Assembly (NCBI GenBank): GCA_948602995.1
Contig: CAPEBR010000007.1
Location: 1-64,000 of the forward strand
Reading direction: 5' to 3'
DNA from: an uncultured Dorea sp.
Lineage (GTDB): Bacteria; Bacillota; Clostridia; Lachnospirales; Lachnospiraceae
DNA: 64,000 nt
The notes beneath the pieces were generated by a model. It had not been told where the DNA came from. It saw only the letters and a program-made list of their open reading frames with translations, and searched no databases. The translations under genes and the position numbers were made by a program. Shown here in pieces: positions 1-7,583 of this stretch. Every line of letters starts with the position of its first letter. The first letter of the stretch is position 1.

Positions 1-342
1 CAGCCCATCGACCAATGCCTCCATCGTCTGTAAAACCACTGTCTGCTCACTCTGCCTTAAATGCCGGATGCGGCAGAACATCTCCCGGCACTGGCCGTCC
101 CCCTCCTTTGCCTTTCCGCCTGCGCCAAGAAGCTCGTTCGCATCCACGCCGAGTATCTGCACCATTTTTATAAATATCTCTATGGACATCGCAGACTGCC
201 CGCCCTCAATGCGGCTGACTGTGTTTGCGCTGATCCCCGCCTGTTCCGCAACCTTCTCCTGCGACATGCTGATCGCCTGCCTCCGGTCACGGATGCGGTT
301 GCCTAATTCAATCAAGTCCTGCGACACTGCACGGTTGCCCAA
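1..342 (-). CDS. XRE-family HTH regulator (3' end beyond window)
   Basis: Reading leftward from a TTG start at 342, preceded by GGAGG six bases upstream, the frame stays open to the window edge (114 codons). A helix-turn-helix typical of Cro/C1 repressors is clear: MSQEKVAEQAGISANTVSRI at about residues 26-45. No ATG fits, so the TTG is chosen on ribosome-site evidence. It is the last visible gene of the element's minus-strand block. Two identical palindromes lie 39-131 bases upstream and are likely its own operators. The protein is cut by the window, so any C-terminal ligand domain is unseen. Confidence 0.8.
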   Translation of the reverse strand, partial: MGNRAVSQDLIELGNRIRDRRQAISMSQEKVAEQAGISANTVSRIEGGQSAMSIEIFIKMVQILGVDANELLGAGGKAKEGDGQCREMFCRIRHLRQSEQTVVLQTMEALVDGL

Positions 343-380
343 TCTGCACCTCCTTCCCGGTCTAAAATCATTTCCCTGGA

Positions 381-403
381 CTTTGCGACACCGTGTCGTA
401 AAG
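381..403. promoter_or_regulatory. Palindromic operator, copy 1
   Basis: CTTTGCGACACCGTGTCGTAAAG is a near-perfect dyad (TTTxCGACAC / GTGTCGxAAA). It lies just upstream of the XRE gene at 342. An identical 23-base copy starts exactly 70 bases further upstream at 451. Placement and symmetry suggest autoregulatory binding by the XRE protein; this is inference. Confidence 0.6.
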
Positions 404-450
404 TTCCTGATCCGCCCTCTGCCATCCTGCTATCAGGTTTTATCCTGATA

Positions 451-473
451 CTTTGCGACACCGTGTCGTAAAG
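451..473. promoter_or_regulatory. Palindromic operator, copy 2
   Basis: Identical in all 23 positions to the dyad at 381-403, with a 70-bp start-to-start distance (close to seven helical turns). That places both sites on about the same DNA face. It lies between the terminator of the upstream gene and the XRE start codon. Confidence 0.6.
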
Positions 474-483
474 CCGGACAACA

Positions 484-512
484 AAAAAACAGCCGTATCC
501 CAAGCTGTTTTT
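484..512 (-). terminator. Rho-independent terminator after the small membrane protein gene
   Basis: On the minus strand AAAAACAGC and GCTGTTTTT form a stem around a 10-base loop, followed by a run of T. It lies about 60 bases past the stop of the gene at 573-929 and separates it from the XRE gene. Confidence 0.7.
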
Positions 513-572
513 GCGGATTATTATTCTTTTTACACCTTACTGCCTGTTCCTTCTGATTCCCCTGCGCTTATC

Positions 573-929
573 TCATATCCGGCAGGGTTTTCCCGCCAGC
601 TTATTTACCGTCCAGCGGATCACTGCCACAACTGCCTTCACAAAATATACTGCCGCCGCCAGCAGTCTCCAAATAAGCACGATCCCTCCGATCACGCCGC
701 CTGCAAGCACATTGAGAAACAGGATTCCCACTGTTGCGCCAATATCATATCCTTTCGGAATAATCCAAAAAAACATCCTGTGAATCCCGAATGGAACTCC
801 CATAAACCACCACAGTTTCAGATAATCGCACCCGCTCCCCTCCATGCACAGCGGACGGAACAGCACCGCCAAAAATAATGCCGATACGACAGGGACTATG
901 ACATATTTTACAAATTCACTTACTTTCAT
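573..929 (-). CDS. Small membrane protein, DUF6050-like
   Basis: 118 residues starting at the ATG at 929, which has a good GGAGGAAAGG site; an upstream in-frame ATG at 986 lacks one. The protein is hydrophobic, with about three membrane segments: near residues 9-24, 45-75 and 80-100. It resembles the DUF6050 proteins carried by Lachnospiraceae conjugative elements; I make that match from memory of the family. The function is unknown. It sits between RepA and the XRE regulator in the element's maintenance block and has its own terminator. Confidence 0.65.
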   Translation of the reverse strand: MKVSEFVKYVIVPVVSALFLAVLFRPLCMEGSGCDYLKLWWFMGVPFGIHRMFFWIIPKGYDIGATVGILFLNVLAGGVIGGIVLIWRLLAAAVYFVKAVVAVIRWTVNKLAGKPCRI

Positions 930-1024
930 ACCTTTCCTCCAATCTGTATCTGTCTCCAGTATAACATGCCAACTATGCCAAAACAATTTTTTACATAAAC
1001 ACTAAACACCCGTTCACGCTTCTC

Positions 1025-1660
1025 TCATCCACTCCCATACAGATCGTGGTTCACCTCCGCCGTATAATAATTGCTTATGGTCAACGGGGCATTATACAGC
1101 GTCGTCAAAAGATACGCCTTGATATTGCCCACTTTCGTCGTATTTGCACCCAGGCAGGTCAGGATATACTCCATATGCTCATGGTTCAGCTTCATAAACC
1201 GGTTCTTGACGATTGCCGCCGGCTTTTCCACCCCTGCAATCCGCACTGTGACATTGTCCGGCAGCAACATCACCTCCACCATCAACTCCACCAGCTCATC
1301 CACATCCTCCCTCCTGTGATAGCGTCCGTCCTGAAAACACTCGTAAGAAATGTGTTCCCGAATAATATCACGGTATGCGTCCATCTCCTCCATCACATCC
1401 GGATCTGTTCCCTGGATAGATGGATTGGACGGGATAAGATTGGGATAGATAGCTGATCCACCAAAATCAGTATCGTTAAGATCAGTTTCACTATACTCTA
1501 TTTCACTAAATTCAGTATCACTTAAATCAGTATTGTTAATATCAGTATTATTAGAGTATGATTTTGGAACTTCTTGAAGTCTGTTTTCCATACCTCTTGA
1601 AGTATGATTTTCGCATTTCTTGAAGTCTGTTTTTGGAACTTCTTGAAGTATGATTTTCAT
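1025..1660 (-). CDS. Replication initiator RepA, C-terminal part (frameshifted from upstream ORF)
   Basis: This frame encodes an acidic Asn/Thr-rich linker (repeats of N-N-T-D / D-T-E), then an about 120-residue alpha-helical C-terminal domain like the DUF6017 region found after RepA N-terminal domains in ICE initiators. It overlaps the upstream RepA ORF by 110 bases in the +1 frame, and the overlap is exactly the 23-nt tandem repeat at 1555-1666. The ATG at 1660 lies inside the repeat without a convincing ribosome site. I therefore read the two ORFs as one gene split by a repeat-length change, not as two genes. Confidence 0.6.
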   Translation of the reverse strand: MKIILQEVPKTDFKKCENHTSRGMENRLQEVPKSYSNNTDINNTDLSDTEFSEIEYSETDLNDTDFGGSAIYPNLIPSNPSIQGTDPDVMEEMDAYRDIIREHISYECFQDGRYHRREDVDELVELMVEVMLLPDNVTVRIAGVEKPAAIVKNRFMKLNHEHMEYILTCLGANTTKVGNIKAYLLTTLYNAPLTISNYYTAEVNHDLYGSG

Positions 1661-2081
1661 ACTTCTGTGAATTTCCGGCGTTTTCCGGCTCTTTTTCTTC
1701 CCCTTCCGGTCTTTCCTTTATAATAAAATTCTTCACATAGATTACATTTGGCTTTCCCAACCCCAGGCGTTTCTTCTCTATCAGCCCAATCCCTTTTTCC
1801 GAATCAAGTTCAGCCAGGTTCTTAATCGCTTTCTGCTTACTGCAATTCAACAGTTCCATCACATCTTCCACCGTAAAGATAATATACACCCTGTCTTCTT
1901 CGTCAAACCACCGGTTCTTTATGCTGAGGCTCATACGGTCTAATAATAGACCGTATAAAACCTTTGCTTCACAGGAAAGGGACTTAAAGCATTCTGCAGT
2001 GAACAGAACTTTTGGAATCCGGTAAAATGTATACTGCTCCGCTTCCATGCCCCGGTAATAATCAAACTGTAATTCCTGCAT
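1551..2081 (-). CDS. repA: Replication initiator protein RepA, N-terminal domain
   Basis: ATG at 2081 with a GGAGGAACG site; its start overlaps the parB stop by 20 bases, so the genes are translationally coupled. Residues 1-120 match the RepA_N initiator fold of Gram-positive plasmids and ICEs (FYRIPKVLF, LSCEAKVLYGLLLDRM, winged-helix region with CSKQKAIKNLAEL). RepA_N proteins bind iterons and start replication of the circular form. The frame ends in the repeat at 1555-1666, and the expected C-terminal domain continues in another frame at 1025-1660. Confidence 0.8.
   Translation of the reverse strand: MQELQFDYYRGMEAEQYTFYRIPKVLFTAECFKSLSCEAKVLYGLLLDRMSLSIKNRWFDEEDRVYIIFTVEDVMELLNCSKQKAIKNLAELDSEKGIGLIEKKRLGLGKPNVIYVKNFIIKERPEGEEKEPENAGNSQKYENHTSRSSKNRLQEMRKSYFKRYGKQTSRSSKIIL
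1555..1666. repeat. Tandem ~23-nt repeat inside repA
   Basis: About four and a half head-to-tail units of 22-24 bases. On the minus strand each begins AAAATCATACTTC or AAAACAGACTTC and continues AAGAAGTTCC or close variants. The unit is not a multiple of three, and two reading frames stay open across it. Gain or loss of a unit therefore changes the frame joining the RepA N- and C-terminal domains. Confidence 0.75.
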
Positions 2082-2970
2082 CTTGCGTTCCTCCCTCCTT
2101 CTCCTTCTGCTTCCATTCCTCCAGAAGTGTATAGATCACATCCTCAATCTGTTCCTTGGAATATTCTGTTGGAAAATAATTGCGGATTTTCTTTGCGGAG
2201 ATGGTCACATTCACATTTTCCTTCTCTTTCTTAACCAAAACCGCATATACTTTCCCTTCCGTCAATTCCCCTGCCTCACTGACTGCCTTTAACTGCTCCG
2301 CCTGTATTTTTGACGGAAATATGCCGCTGTTGCCGATGGCATCCACAACCCATGCCTGCTCGTCCGTTTTCAGATAAGACAGCTTTTCACCGGCCACCAT
2401 CGGGATTTTGTTTTCGTCTACATAGCCCAGCAGTTCTTCCGCCAGCTCCGACAGACGGATATATCTCTGCACGGTCCTTCCGCTGTCCCCGGCGGCTTCC
2501 CCAATAACATCTGCAGTATATTTCTCCCCTTTGCTTCCCTGGTGCTTCATTGCCTCATATTTCATCCGGTATGCCTTCGCCTTCTCACTTGGCAGGATAT
2601 CCTCCCTCTGGATGTTCGTATCCACCATCAATACTACCGCCGTATCATCATCCATTTCCCGGACGATTACAGGCATTTCCGTAAGTCCTGCAAGCTCACA
2701 TGCCCGCCACCGCCTGTGTCCAGCAATAACTTCGTACCCGCTTTGGGGATGCGGGCGGACAATCCCCGGCGTCAATACGCCATACTGCTTTACGCTTTCT
2801 ACCGTCTCCTGCATTTTTTCATCGTCCAATACCCGGAACGGATGGTCTTTGAATGTATGTAATTCACTCAGCGGAACGGACGTCACCGTTTCCCCTGTTA
2901 CTGTTTCTCCTGAACCGAATAAATCATCAAAGGATTTCAGCCTTACTTTCTCCGCACTCTTACTCTTCAT
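2062..2970 (-). CDS. parB: ParB/Spo0J-family partition protein
   Basis: 302 residues from the ATG at 2970 (GGAGG eight bases upstream); a TTG two codons earlier is less likely. The ParB/RepB nuclease-like CTPase box is visible (GYEVIAGHRRWRA at about 85-97, then TNIQREDILPSEKAKAY), followed by a helix-turn-helix region (IGEAAGDSGRTVQRYIRL). ParB binds centromere-like parS sites and stimulates ParA, keeping the replicating element in daughter cells. It overlaps parA upstream by 11 bases and repA downstream by 20 bases, giving a parA-parB-repA operon. Confidence 0.9.
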   Translation of the reverse strand: MKSKSAEKVRLKSFDDLFGSGETVTGETVTSVPLSELHTFKDHPFRVLDDEKMQETVESVKQYGVLTPGIVRPHPQSGYEVIAGHRRWRACELAGLTEMPVIVREMDDDTAVVLMVDTNIQREDILPSEKAKAYRMKYEAMKHQGSKGEKYTADVIGEAAGDSGRTVQRYIRLSELAEELLGYVDENKIPMVAGEKLSYLKTDEQAWVVDAIGNSGIFPSKIQAEQLKAVSEAGELTEGKVYAVLVKKEKENVNVTISAKKIRNYFPTEYSKEQIEDVIYTLLEEWKQKEKEGGTQDAGITV

Positions 2971-3745
2971 CGGCAAGCACCTCCTGTGTCAGTGAAAAAT
3001 ACCCACCTGCCACAATCCCTTTCGGATCATGGAGATAAATGCTTTTCCCTTCCGCCGTAGTCTCTGCCGCTTTTACAGATAACGGGATGCAGTTTTCAAA
3101 GATATGCACCCGTTCCCCGTACACTTCCCGGATCTGTGCGGAGATATCCCTTGCAAAGTTTGTCCTGCGGTCTACCTTTGTCAGCAGAATCCCCATAATG
3201 TCAAGCAACGGGTTCAGCTTTCTATGTACCCTCCCTATCGTCTTAATGAGCTGCTGTAATCCTTTGACCGGGAGATACGCCGCCTCTACCGGGATCAGCA
3301 CGCTGTCTGCGGCTACAAGGGCATTTATTGTTATCATACCAAGGGATGGCATACAATCAATGATTGCAAAATCATATTCCCCTTTTACGCTGTCCAGATA
3401 CTGGCGCAGTATCGTTTCCCTGCTCATCACATTTACTAGGGATGTTTCCAGTCCTGCCAGTTCGATATTCGCCGGGATAAAATCAATCCCTTCCTCATGG
3501 TGGATGATACCCTCCCCTGACTCCACATCTTCGTCGTTAATAACTTTTTCCATGATATTTACCAACGTAACATCCAGCTCGTCCGGTTCCTCAATCCCCA
3601 GGCTGACCGCCATACTGCCCTGCGCATCCGCCTCCACTAATAAAACCTTCCTGCCTGCCCTTGCAAGCCCGATCCCTAAATTCACACATGTCGTAGTCTT
3701 TCCCACGCCGCCTTTCTGGTTTGCCACTGCGATCACTCTGCACAT
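2960..3745 (-). CDS. parA: ParA-family partition ATPase
   Basis: 261 residues, normal ParA/Soj length, with AGGAGG upstream of the ATG. The deviant Walker A motif is at residues 10-17 (KGGVGKTT), with switch motifs DFAIIDCMPSLG and EAAYLPVKG. The ATPase forms dynamic DNA-bound patches that position ParB-loaded DNA. It is the third gene of the minus-strand operon, after two small element-specific proteins. An extrachromosomal stage of the element is implied by the parA-parB-repA set. Confidence 0.92.
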   Translation of the reverse strand: MCRVIAVANQKGGVGKTTTCVNLGIGLARAGRKVLLVEADAQGSMAVSLGIEEPDELDVTLVNIMEKVINDEDVESGEGIIHHEEGIDFIPANIELAGLETSLVNVMSRETILRQYLDSVKGEYDFAIIDCMPSLGMITINALVAADSVLIPVEAAYLPVKGLQQLIKTIGRVHRKLNPLLDIMGILLTKVDRRTNFARDISAQIREVYGERVHIFENCIPLSVKAAETTAEGKSIYLHDPKGIVAGGYFSLTQEVLADEE

Positions 3746-3771
3746 AAATACTTTCCTCCTGATTCTTTCAT

Positions 3772-3939
3772 TTATTTTTCTATTCTCTCCACTTCCGCAT
3801 ACGCACGGAAATATTTATTTGTCCCCTTGTTTGCAAACGGTTCCGATACTGATTTCACATCCACGTCCTCCTGCCGCTCTAAAAGCCTCCGGAACCAATG
3901 AAGGTCATTCTTCGTCCCCTGCATCCTAATTTTCAGCAT
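3772..3939 (-). CDS. Small conserved protein, DUF3970-like
   Basis: 55-residue ORF, ATG at 3939, TAA at 3772-3774. It begins MLKIRMQGTKNDLHWFRRLL and is basic and soluble, with no membrane segment. It resembles the DUF3970 small proteins commonly found beside parA in Firmicute ICEs; the identification is from memory of that family. The start overlaps the end of the upstream gene (3926-4396) by 14 bases, and parA follows after 26 bases, so it belongs to the partition operon. Confidence 0.75.
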   Translation of the reverse strand: MLKIRMQGTKNDLHWFRRLLERQEDVDVKSVSEPFANKGTNKYFRAYAEVERIEK

Positions 3940-4396
3940 ACAAATCCTCCATATCCACGTAAAAACAGTATTCCGGATAACGGATCTTCACAGCCTCCCA
4001 AAAATATCTGGCATATCCGCAGCAGAATAAATCTTCCACTGTGTAACACTGGCATTCCTCCAACTGTGCCTCTGCATCCTTAATATCCAGGACGCTGGGT
4101 GTTCCATTACAATAAAGATTAAACGCCATACGCACAATCTTCATGCTTCCGCTTGTCTGCCATCCTTCATATAAACATTCCGTTTTTACGCATCCTGTCT
4201 TAAAGTCATAAATCCTGTCTACATTTACTCTTGTATCCCTGTCAATTCCAAAACAATATACCAATGCTTTATGGTACACATCCTGACATCTGCATTTCTG
4301 CAGATATGCCTTATAAAACCTCTCATGTTCCTCATTCTTGAAAGTAATTGTGCGAGTATTTCTATTTTCTGCACCTTTCGCTGTATTTACTGCCAT
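3926..4396 (-). CDS. Element-associated protein, DUF6075-like
   Basis: 156 residues with a GGAGG site before the ATG at 4396. It is rich in Cys, Tyr and aromatic residues (KCRCQDVYHKAL, CQCYTVEDLFCCGYARYFW), with no signal peptide or membrane segment. It resembles the DUF6075 proteins found at this place in Lachnospiraceae ICEs. The biochemical role is unknown. It is the first gene of the parA-parB-repA block, so the operon promoter should lie in 4397-4560. Confidence 0.65.
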   Translation of the reverse strand: MAVNTAKGAENRNTRTITFKNEEHERFYKAYLQKCRCQDVYHKALVYCFGIDRDTRVNVDRIYDFKTGCVKTECLYEGWQTSGSMKIVRMAFNLYCNGTPSVLDIKDAEAQLEECQCYTVEDLFCCGYARYFWEAVKIRYPEYCFYVDMEDLYAEN

Positions 4397-4670
4397 AGCT
4401 TGTCCTCCATAAATAATCTACTTTATCGTTTCATCATCTTTACAAATATTACTTGGGAGCTACACTCCCAAACCCTTGTGGATTCGTGCTGCCAGTTATC
4501 CAAAAAGAGGATAACTGACAACCCGAATTTGGTTCCAATGCCAGCATTTATGTGTTATACTTCTTGTAACGTTACTTGTCTTATTTTCAGGTGTAGAAAA
4601 CCTGCTGAAATGAAAATGGACTAAGCAGAAACCCCTGTTTTTCAAGGTTTTTCTAACTTAGTCCAATTAT
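4397..4670. other. Element terminus: inverted repeats and probable operon promoter region
   Basis: No gene. It contains three short perfect inverted repeats: TTGGGAG/CTCCCAA at 4453-4471, CAGTTATCC/GGATAACTG at 4493-4517, and TGGACTAAG/CTTAGTCCA at 4617-4665. The first two are candidates for operator or transfer-related hairpins, and the last for a recombinase arm site at the element end. These roles are inferred from position only. Confidence 0.5.
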
Positions 4671-6344
4671 AACAGCATCATACAGATACGGATCATTCCC
4701 CCTCACAATCCCCCACTCCATAAGAAGTGCCGCCGCTCCTGTAGCAAATGGTGCTGCAAATGATGTCCCACTAAACTGTGCATATCCTCCTCCGGCTGCT
4801 GCAGTGGTGACATTTACCCCGGGGGCGACAATATCTGGCTTTGACACGAACGCTCCGCCCCTGAGGGGGCCACGTCCGGAAAAATCTGCATATGCAAAGG
4901 TAAGCGCATCATATGCCCCTACAGAAACTGCACGTAAGGCAGTCGATGGAATGGTAATTGTTGTATTATCTGTGGGAAAGAGGAACCCGGTTCCCCTGTT
5001 TAAGACTGCCTCGGACGGAAGCCAAAGCTCATAATTTCCATCCACGATTTTCCTGGGTGTCATTACGATACGCCATATGCCTGCGCTGATGTAGGAATCT
5101 CCTGGAAGGAAATCCAGAAAAATCTCCTGGGCAGTACTGTACGGGCTGGGTTCCCCATAATATAGCAAAATTTCTGTCTGCCCTGCCGTAAATCTCTGAG
5201 GTCCAAGTATTTCCTGGACAGGTCCGATCCGTATGCCGGAAGGGGAAACCAGTGAAATATCCACGACATCCACATACTCTTTCCAAATCTGCACGTTCAG
5301 AGACGGCTGGCTGTCCTGTACCGCAATCTCTATCACTACCTCCTGATCGTCACGGAAGCGGCCGGAAGTATGCCCTGCTCCTGATGCTTCATTTCCGGTT
5401 CCGATACAGATGCAGCTCTTCCATATATTGGAAATGTCATCAATATACCGTTCAAGAAGAGATGTGCCGTCATGGGAGCCGTAGGTATTCCCAAAGCTTA
5501 TATTGACTGCTGCCGGCATCCGGTATTCCAATGCCTTGCGGATCACGTAATCCAGTCCTGTCATAAGCTCCGTTGTCCGGGGAAAGCCCTCCTGTGACGG
5601 ACTTCCGAGCTTCACTACAAGAAGCTTACTCTCCGGAGCCACCCCGGCATACTGCCCATAACCGTCTGTATTTCCAGCTAATATATTTCCCGGGGAAACT
5701 CCTCTTCCATTTCCAGCAGCAATCCCTGCGACTGCCGTTCCATGGCCTGATGTGTCCCTGGATGGGACAAGACTCATTTGCTCTCTGGCAGTCTGCGCCT
5801 TCAATGCCTTGTTCAGCTGTTCTTCTGTATATTCAACCCCGGTTTCATAGCCCTTTGGCGCACTTTCCCCCTCGCGGGGCCTCAGAGACTGATCCCACAA
5901 GGCCATGATCCTTGTTGTTCCGTCTGCATTACGAAAATCCGGCAGTTTATAATCAATTCCTGAATCTATAATTCCTACCAGGACTCCCTGACCGTATAGT
6001 GAAAAGCGGGTATCCTGTACTGCATTAATGCAGGATACCCGCCTTCCATTTGCAACCTGGAAGAATAGTCTCTTTGGTTTCTCAATATATTCGATTTCCG
6101 GCATCTGTGCCAAAGCTTCAATCTGTGACTCTCGAATTGTAATAATCGCATATTCATTCTGAAGCTCTGTCACCCTGGATGCAAGCTCCCGTACTCTTTC
6201 AAGACTTCCGGAATATTTCACAATGAGATCCCATTCCCGCTCAACAGGATTATAGCCCACATCAAGCTCCAATGATTTCTCTCTTTCTTCTGATGATGCG
6301 TCCAATGCCAGATTCAGCAGATTTTCTATCTTCTGACTTGCCAT
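4653..6344 (-). CDS. S8 subtilisin-like serine protease, 3' end truncated by element insertion
   Basis: 563 residues from the ATG at 6344 (GGAAGGG site); an earlier in-frame ATG lacks one. The catalytic triad is intact: Asp127 in GIIDSGIDY, His201 in DTSGHGTAVAGIAAG, Ser528 in FSGTSFAAPFATGAAALL. Oxyanion Asn lies in GTGNEASG. An N-terminal about 90-residue prodomain-like part precedes. There is no signal peptide, as in the cytoplasmic or spore-associated Csp-like/SubP group of clostridia. The usual C-terminal helix after N-D-P-Y-L-Y is replaced by a short D-A-V-I-I-G-L-S tail encoded by the inserted element. Activity is uncertain. Confidence 0.88.
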   Translation of the reverse strand: MASQKIENLLNLALDASSEEREKSLELDVGYNPVEREWDLIVKYSGSLERVRELASRVTELQNEYAIITIRESQIEALAQMPEIEYIEKPKRLFFQVANGRRVSCINAVQDTRFSLYGQGVLVGIIDSGIDYKLPDFRNADGTTRIMALWDQSLRPREGESAPKGYETGVEYTEEQLNKALKAQTAREQMSLVPSRDTSGHGTAVAGIAAGNGRGVSPGNILAGNTDGYGQYAGVAPESKLLVVKLGSPSQEGFPRTTELMTGLDYVIRKALEYRMPAAVNISFGNTYGSHDGTSLLERYIDDISNIWKSCICIGTGNEASGAGHTSGRFRDDQEVVIEIAVQDSQPSLNVQIWKEYVDVVDISLVSPSGIRIGPVQEILGPQRFTAGQTEILLYYGEPSPYSTAQEIFLDFLPGDSYISAGIWRIVMTPRKIVDGNYELWLPSEAVLNRGTGFLFPTDNTTITIPSTALRAVSVGAYDALTFAYADFSGRGPLRGGAFVSKPDIVAPGVNVTTAAAGGGYAQFSGTSFAAPFATGAAALLMEWGIVRGNDPYLYDAVIIGLS

Positions 6345-6428
6345 ATCAATCCCTTCCTTACCATATATATTTGCCCAAAAGCACTTCTTTACCTGCATGG
6401 ATGCCGAAAAACTACCACCATATCGGCC

Positions 6429-6475
6429 CCGTGAATAGTAACAATATATGCAGTATAAGGCGTTACTGTTCATGG
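6429..6475. repeat. Hairpin made of two inward-facing repeat ends
   Basis: CCGTGAATAGTAAC and GTTACTGTTCATGG flank a 19-base spacer. These are the same terminal sequences found on the MITEs and IS4 element elsewhere in the window, but here in outside-in orientation. It is probably a deletion remnant or solo terminal hairpin. It lies upstream of the protease gene. Confidence 0.5.
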
Positions 6476-6482
6476 GCATCTA

Positions 6483-6511
6483 TTGACAGACCGCCCATAC
6501 ACTAATATAAT
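6483..6511 (+). promoter_or_regulatory. Consensus sigma-A promoter for the SanA-like gene
   Basis: TTGACA at 6483-6488 and TATAAT at 6506-6511 are separated by exactly 17 bases. Transcription would start near 6518, inside the conserved leader element at 6510-6562. Confidence 0.75.
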
Positions 6512-6562
6512 ATGATACAAGCGTCAAAAGTTCATGCGTTTCATGCCTGCATGAAAAAGCAT
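6510..6562 (+). promoter_or_regulatory. Conserved leader element, copy 1 (before the SanA-like gene)
   Basis: A 53-base block that recurs at 17110-17162 before the MATE gene, with the same internal spacing. It contains the perfect dyad TTTCATGC-CT-GCATGAAA and the shared sequence TGCCTGCATGAAAAAGCA. It is either an operator just downstream of the start site or an RNA hairpin in the leader. Confidence 0.5.
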
Positions 6563-6636
6563 GACTCCCCGATGCTTAAAACACAGTAAAAAAATATCCC
6601 GAAAAACAGCAGTGACTGAAAAGGAGGAATAAACGG

Positions 6637-7320
6637 ATGCCCTGTTTACTAAGGTTGAAAAGAACAGCCGCCATTATGGCAGTGGTTATGATTCTAGGTG
6701 CATTATTTTGCTGTGCAGTTAATATCTTTGTAAAGAGCTTTGCCAAAAAGCAGATTACATCAATAGAAGCGCTTTCGGATCATTACGAAAAAGCAGATGC
6801 AGTACTCGTACTGGGCGCGCAGGTTAAGGCGGACGGTTCCCCCAGTGTAATGCTTAAGGAGCGCCTGGACACAGGAATTGCGGTTTATAAGGCAGGTCTT
6901 ACGGATCGTATGATTATGAGCGGCGATCATGGAAGAAAGGATTATGATGAGGTGAATACAATGAAGGATTATGCCGTGGAGCAGGGAGTTCCCGCAGAGC
7001 ATATCTTTATGGATCACGCCGGATTTTCCACTTATGAAAGCATGTACCGGGCGAAGGAAATCTTTCAGGTGAACCGTATGCTTGTTGTAACACAGAGATA
7101 TCACCTGTACCGTGCAGTATATGATGCAAAGATGATGGGGGTTGACGTAAAAGGCATTCCATGTGATACGCGTATTTACTCCGGAAACCGATACCGGAAG
7201 TTCAGAGAAGCGCTGGCTCGAATAAAGGATGCCGGATATACGTTTATAAAGCCAGAGCCAACATATCTTGGAGATGCAATTCCAGTCAGCGGAAATGGAA
7301 ATATTACCAATGACCTGTAA
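6637..7320 (+). CDS. SanA/YdcF-like DUF218 envelope protein
   Basis: 227 residues with GGAGGAATAAACGG before the ATG. One N-terminal membrane anchor (about residues 12-32) is followed by a DUF218 domain: ADAVLVLGAQV, then SGDHGR, then VVTQRYHLYRA. In E. coli the relative SanA affects the envelope barrier and vancomycin exclusion; the substrate of these Rossmann-like proteins is not settled. It is transcribed from a consensus promoter through a structured leader. Two small genes follow within about 20 bases each, so 6637-8246 is a likely operon. Confidence 0.8.
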   Translation: MPCLLRLKRTAAIMAVVMILGALFCCAVNIFVKSFAKKQITSIEALSDHYEKADAVLVLGAQVKADGSPSVMLKERLDTGIAVYKAGLTDRMIMSGDHGRKDYDEVNTMKDYAVEQGVPAEHIFMDHAGFSTYESMYRAKEIFQVNRMLVVTQRYHLYRAVYDAKMMGVDVKGIPCDTRIYSGNRYRKFREALARIKDAGYTFIKPEPTYLGDAIPVSGNGNITNDL

Positions 7321-7341
7321 TCAGAAGGAGAGAGAGTAGAA

Positions 7342-7578
7342 ATGATACCTGTAAAAAAAGAGGACTTGCGCAAGCTTGTAAGTCAGACTACAATAGAAAC
7401 ATATGAGGAGCTGACCCCTCAGCTTATACAATTAATTGAACAGACCAGGCATGATGATACACTTACAGAGGCGCAGAAGCAGGATGAGCTATCTCTTCAC
7501 ATGTTAGGCTATGTGAAGTCCTGTACCAATGAGATTATCATAGAGGTTCTGGCAGAGATACTTGGATTGGAGGATTAA
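7342..7578 (+). CDS. Conserved hypothetical protein, 78 aa
   Basis: The ATG at 7342 follows GAAGGAGAG. It is a small acidic, helix-rich soluble protein without Cys or membrane segments. I do not recognise a domain. It is 21 bases after the SanA-like gene and 5 bases before the zinc-ribbon gene, so it is almost certainly co-transcribed with both. Confidence 0.7.
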   Translation: MIPVKKEDLRKLVSQTTIETYEELTPQLIQLIEQTRHDDTLTEAQKQDELSLHMLGYVKSCTNEIIIEVLAEILGLED

Positions 7579-7583
7579 GGGCA

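Larger units (their letters stand above)
1..4678. mobile_element. Terminal part of an integrative/plasmid-like element
   Basis: Genes 1-4,396 form a plasmid-like maintenance block (XRE regulator, RepA, ParB, ParA and two small proteins), all on the minus strand. This block is typical of one end of Tn1549-like ICEs and related Lachnospiraceae elements. The right boundary is placed at about 4,670-4,680, because there the S8 protease reading frame loses its conserved C-terminus and ends in an unrelated short tail. Just inside the boundary are arm-like inverted repeats: TGGACTAAG at 4617-4625 against CTTAGTCCA at 4657-4665. Integrase, relaxase and the other end lie off the window, so the element type is inferred from gene content. 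Confidence 0.6.

Noticed and set aside
453..878. 141-codon plus-strand ORF
   Set aside because: It lies opposite the DUF6050-like gene and the operator/terminator region; composition is low-complexity and no ribosome site is present.
6429..6475. Intact MITE upstream of the S8 protease
   Set aside because: The two repeat ends face inward-out and no matching outer ends or target duplication are found within 200 bases.
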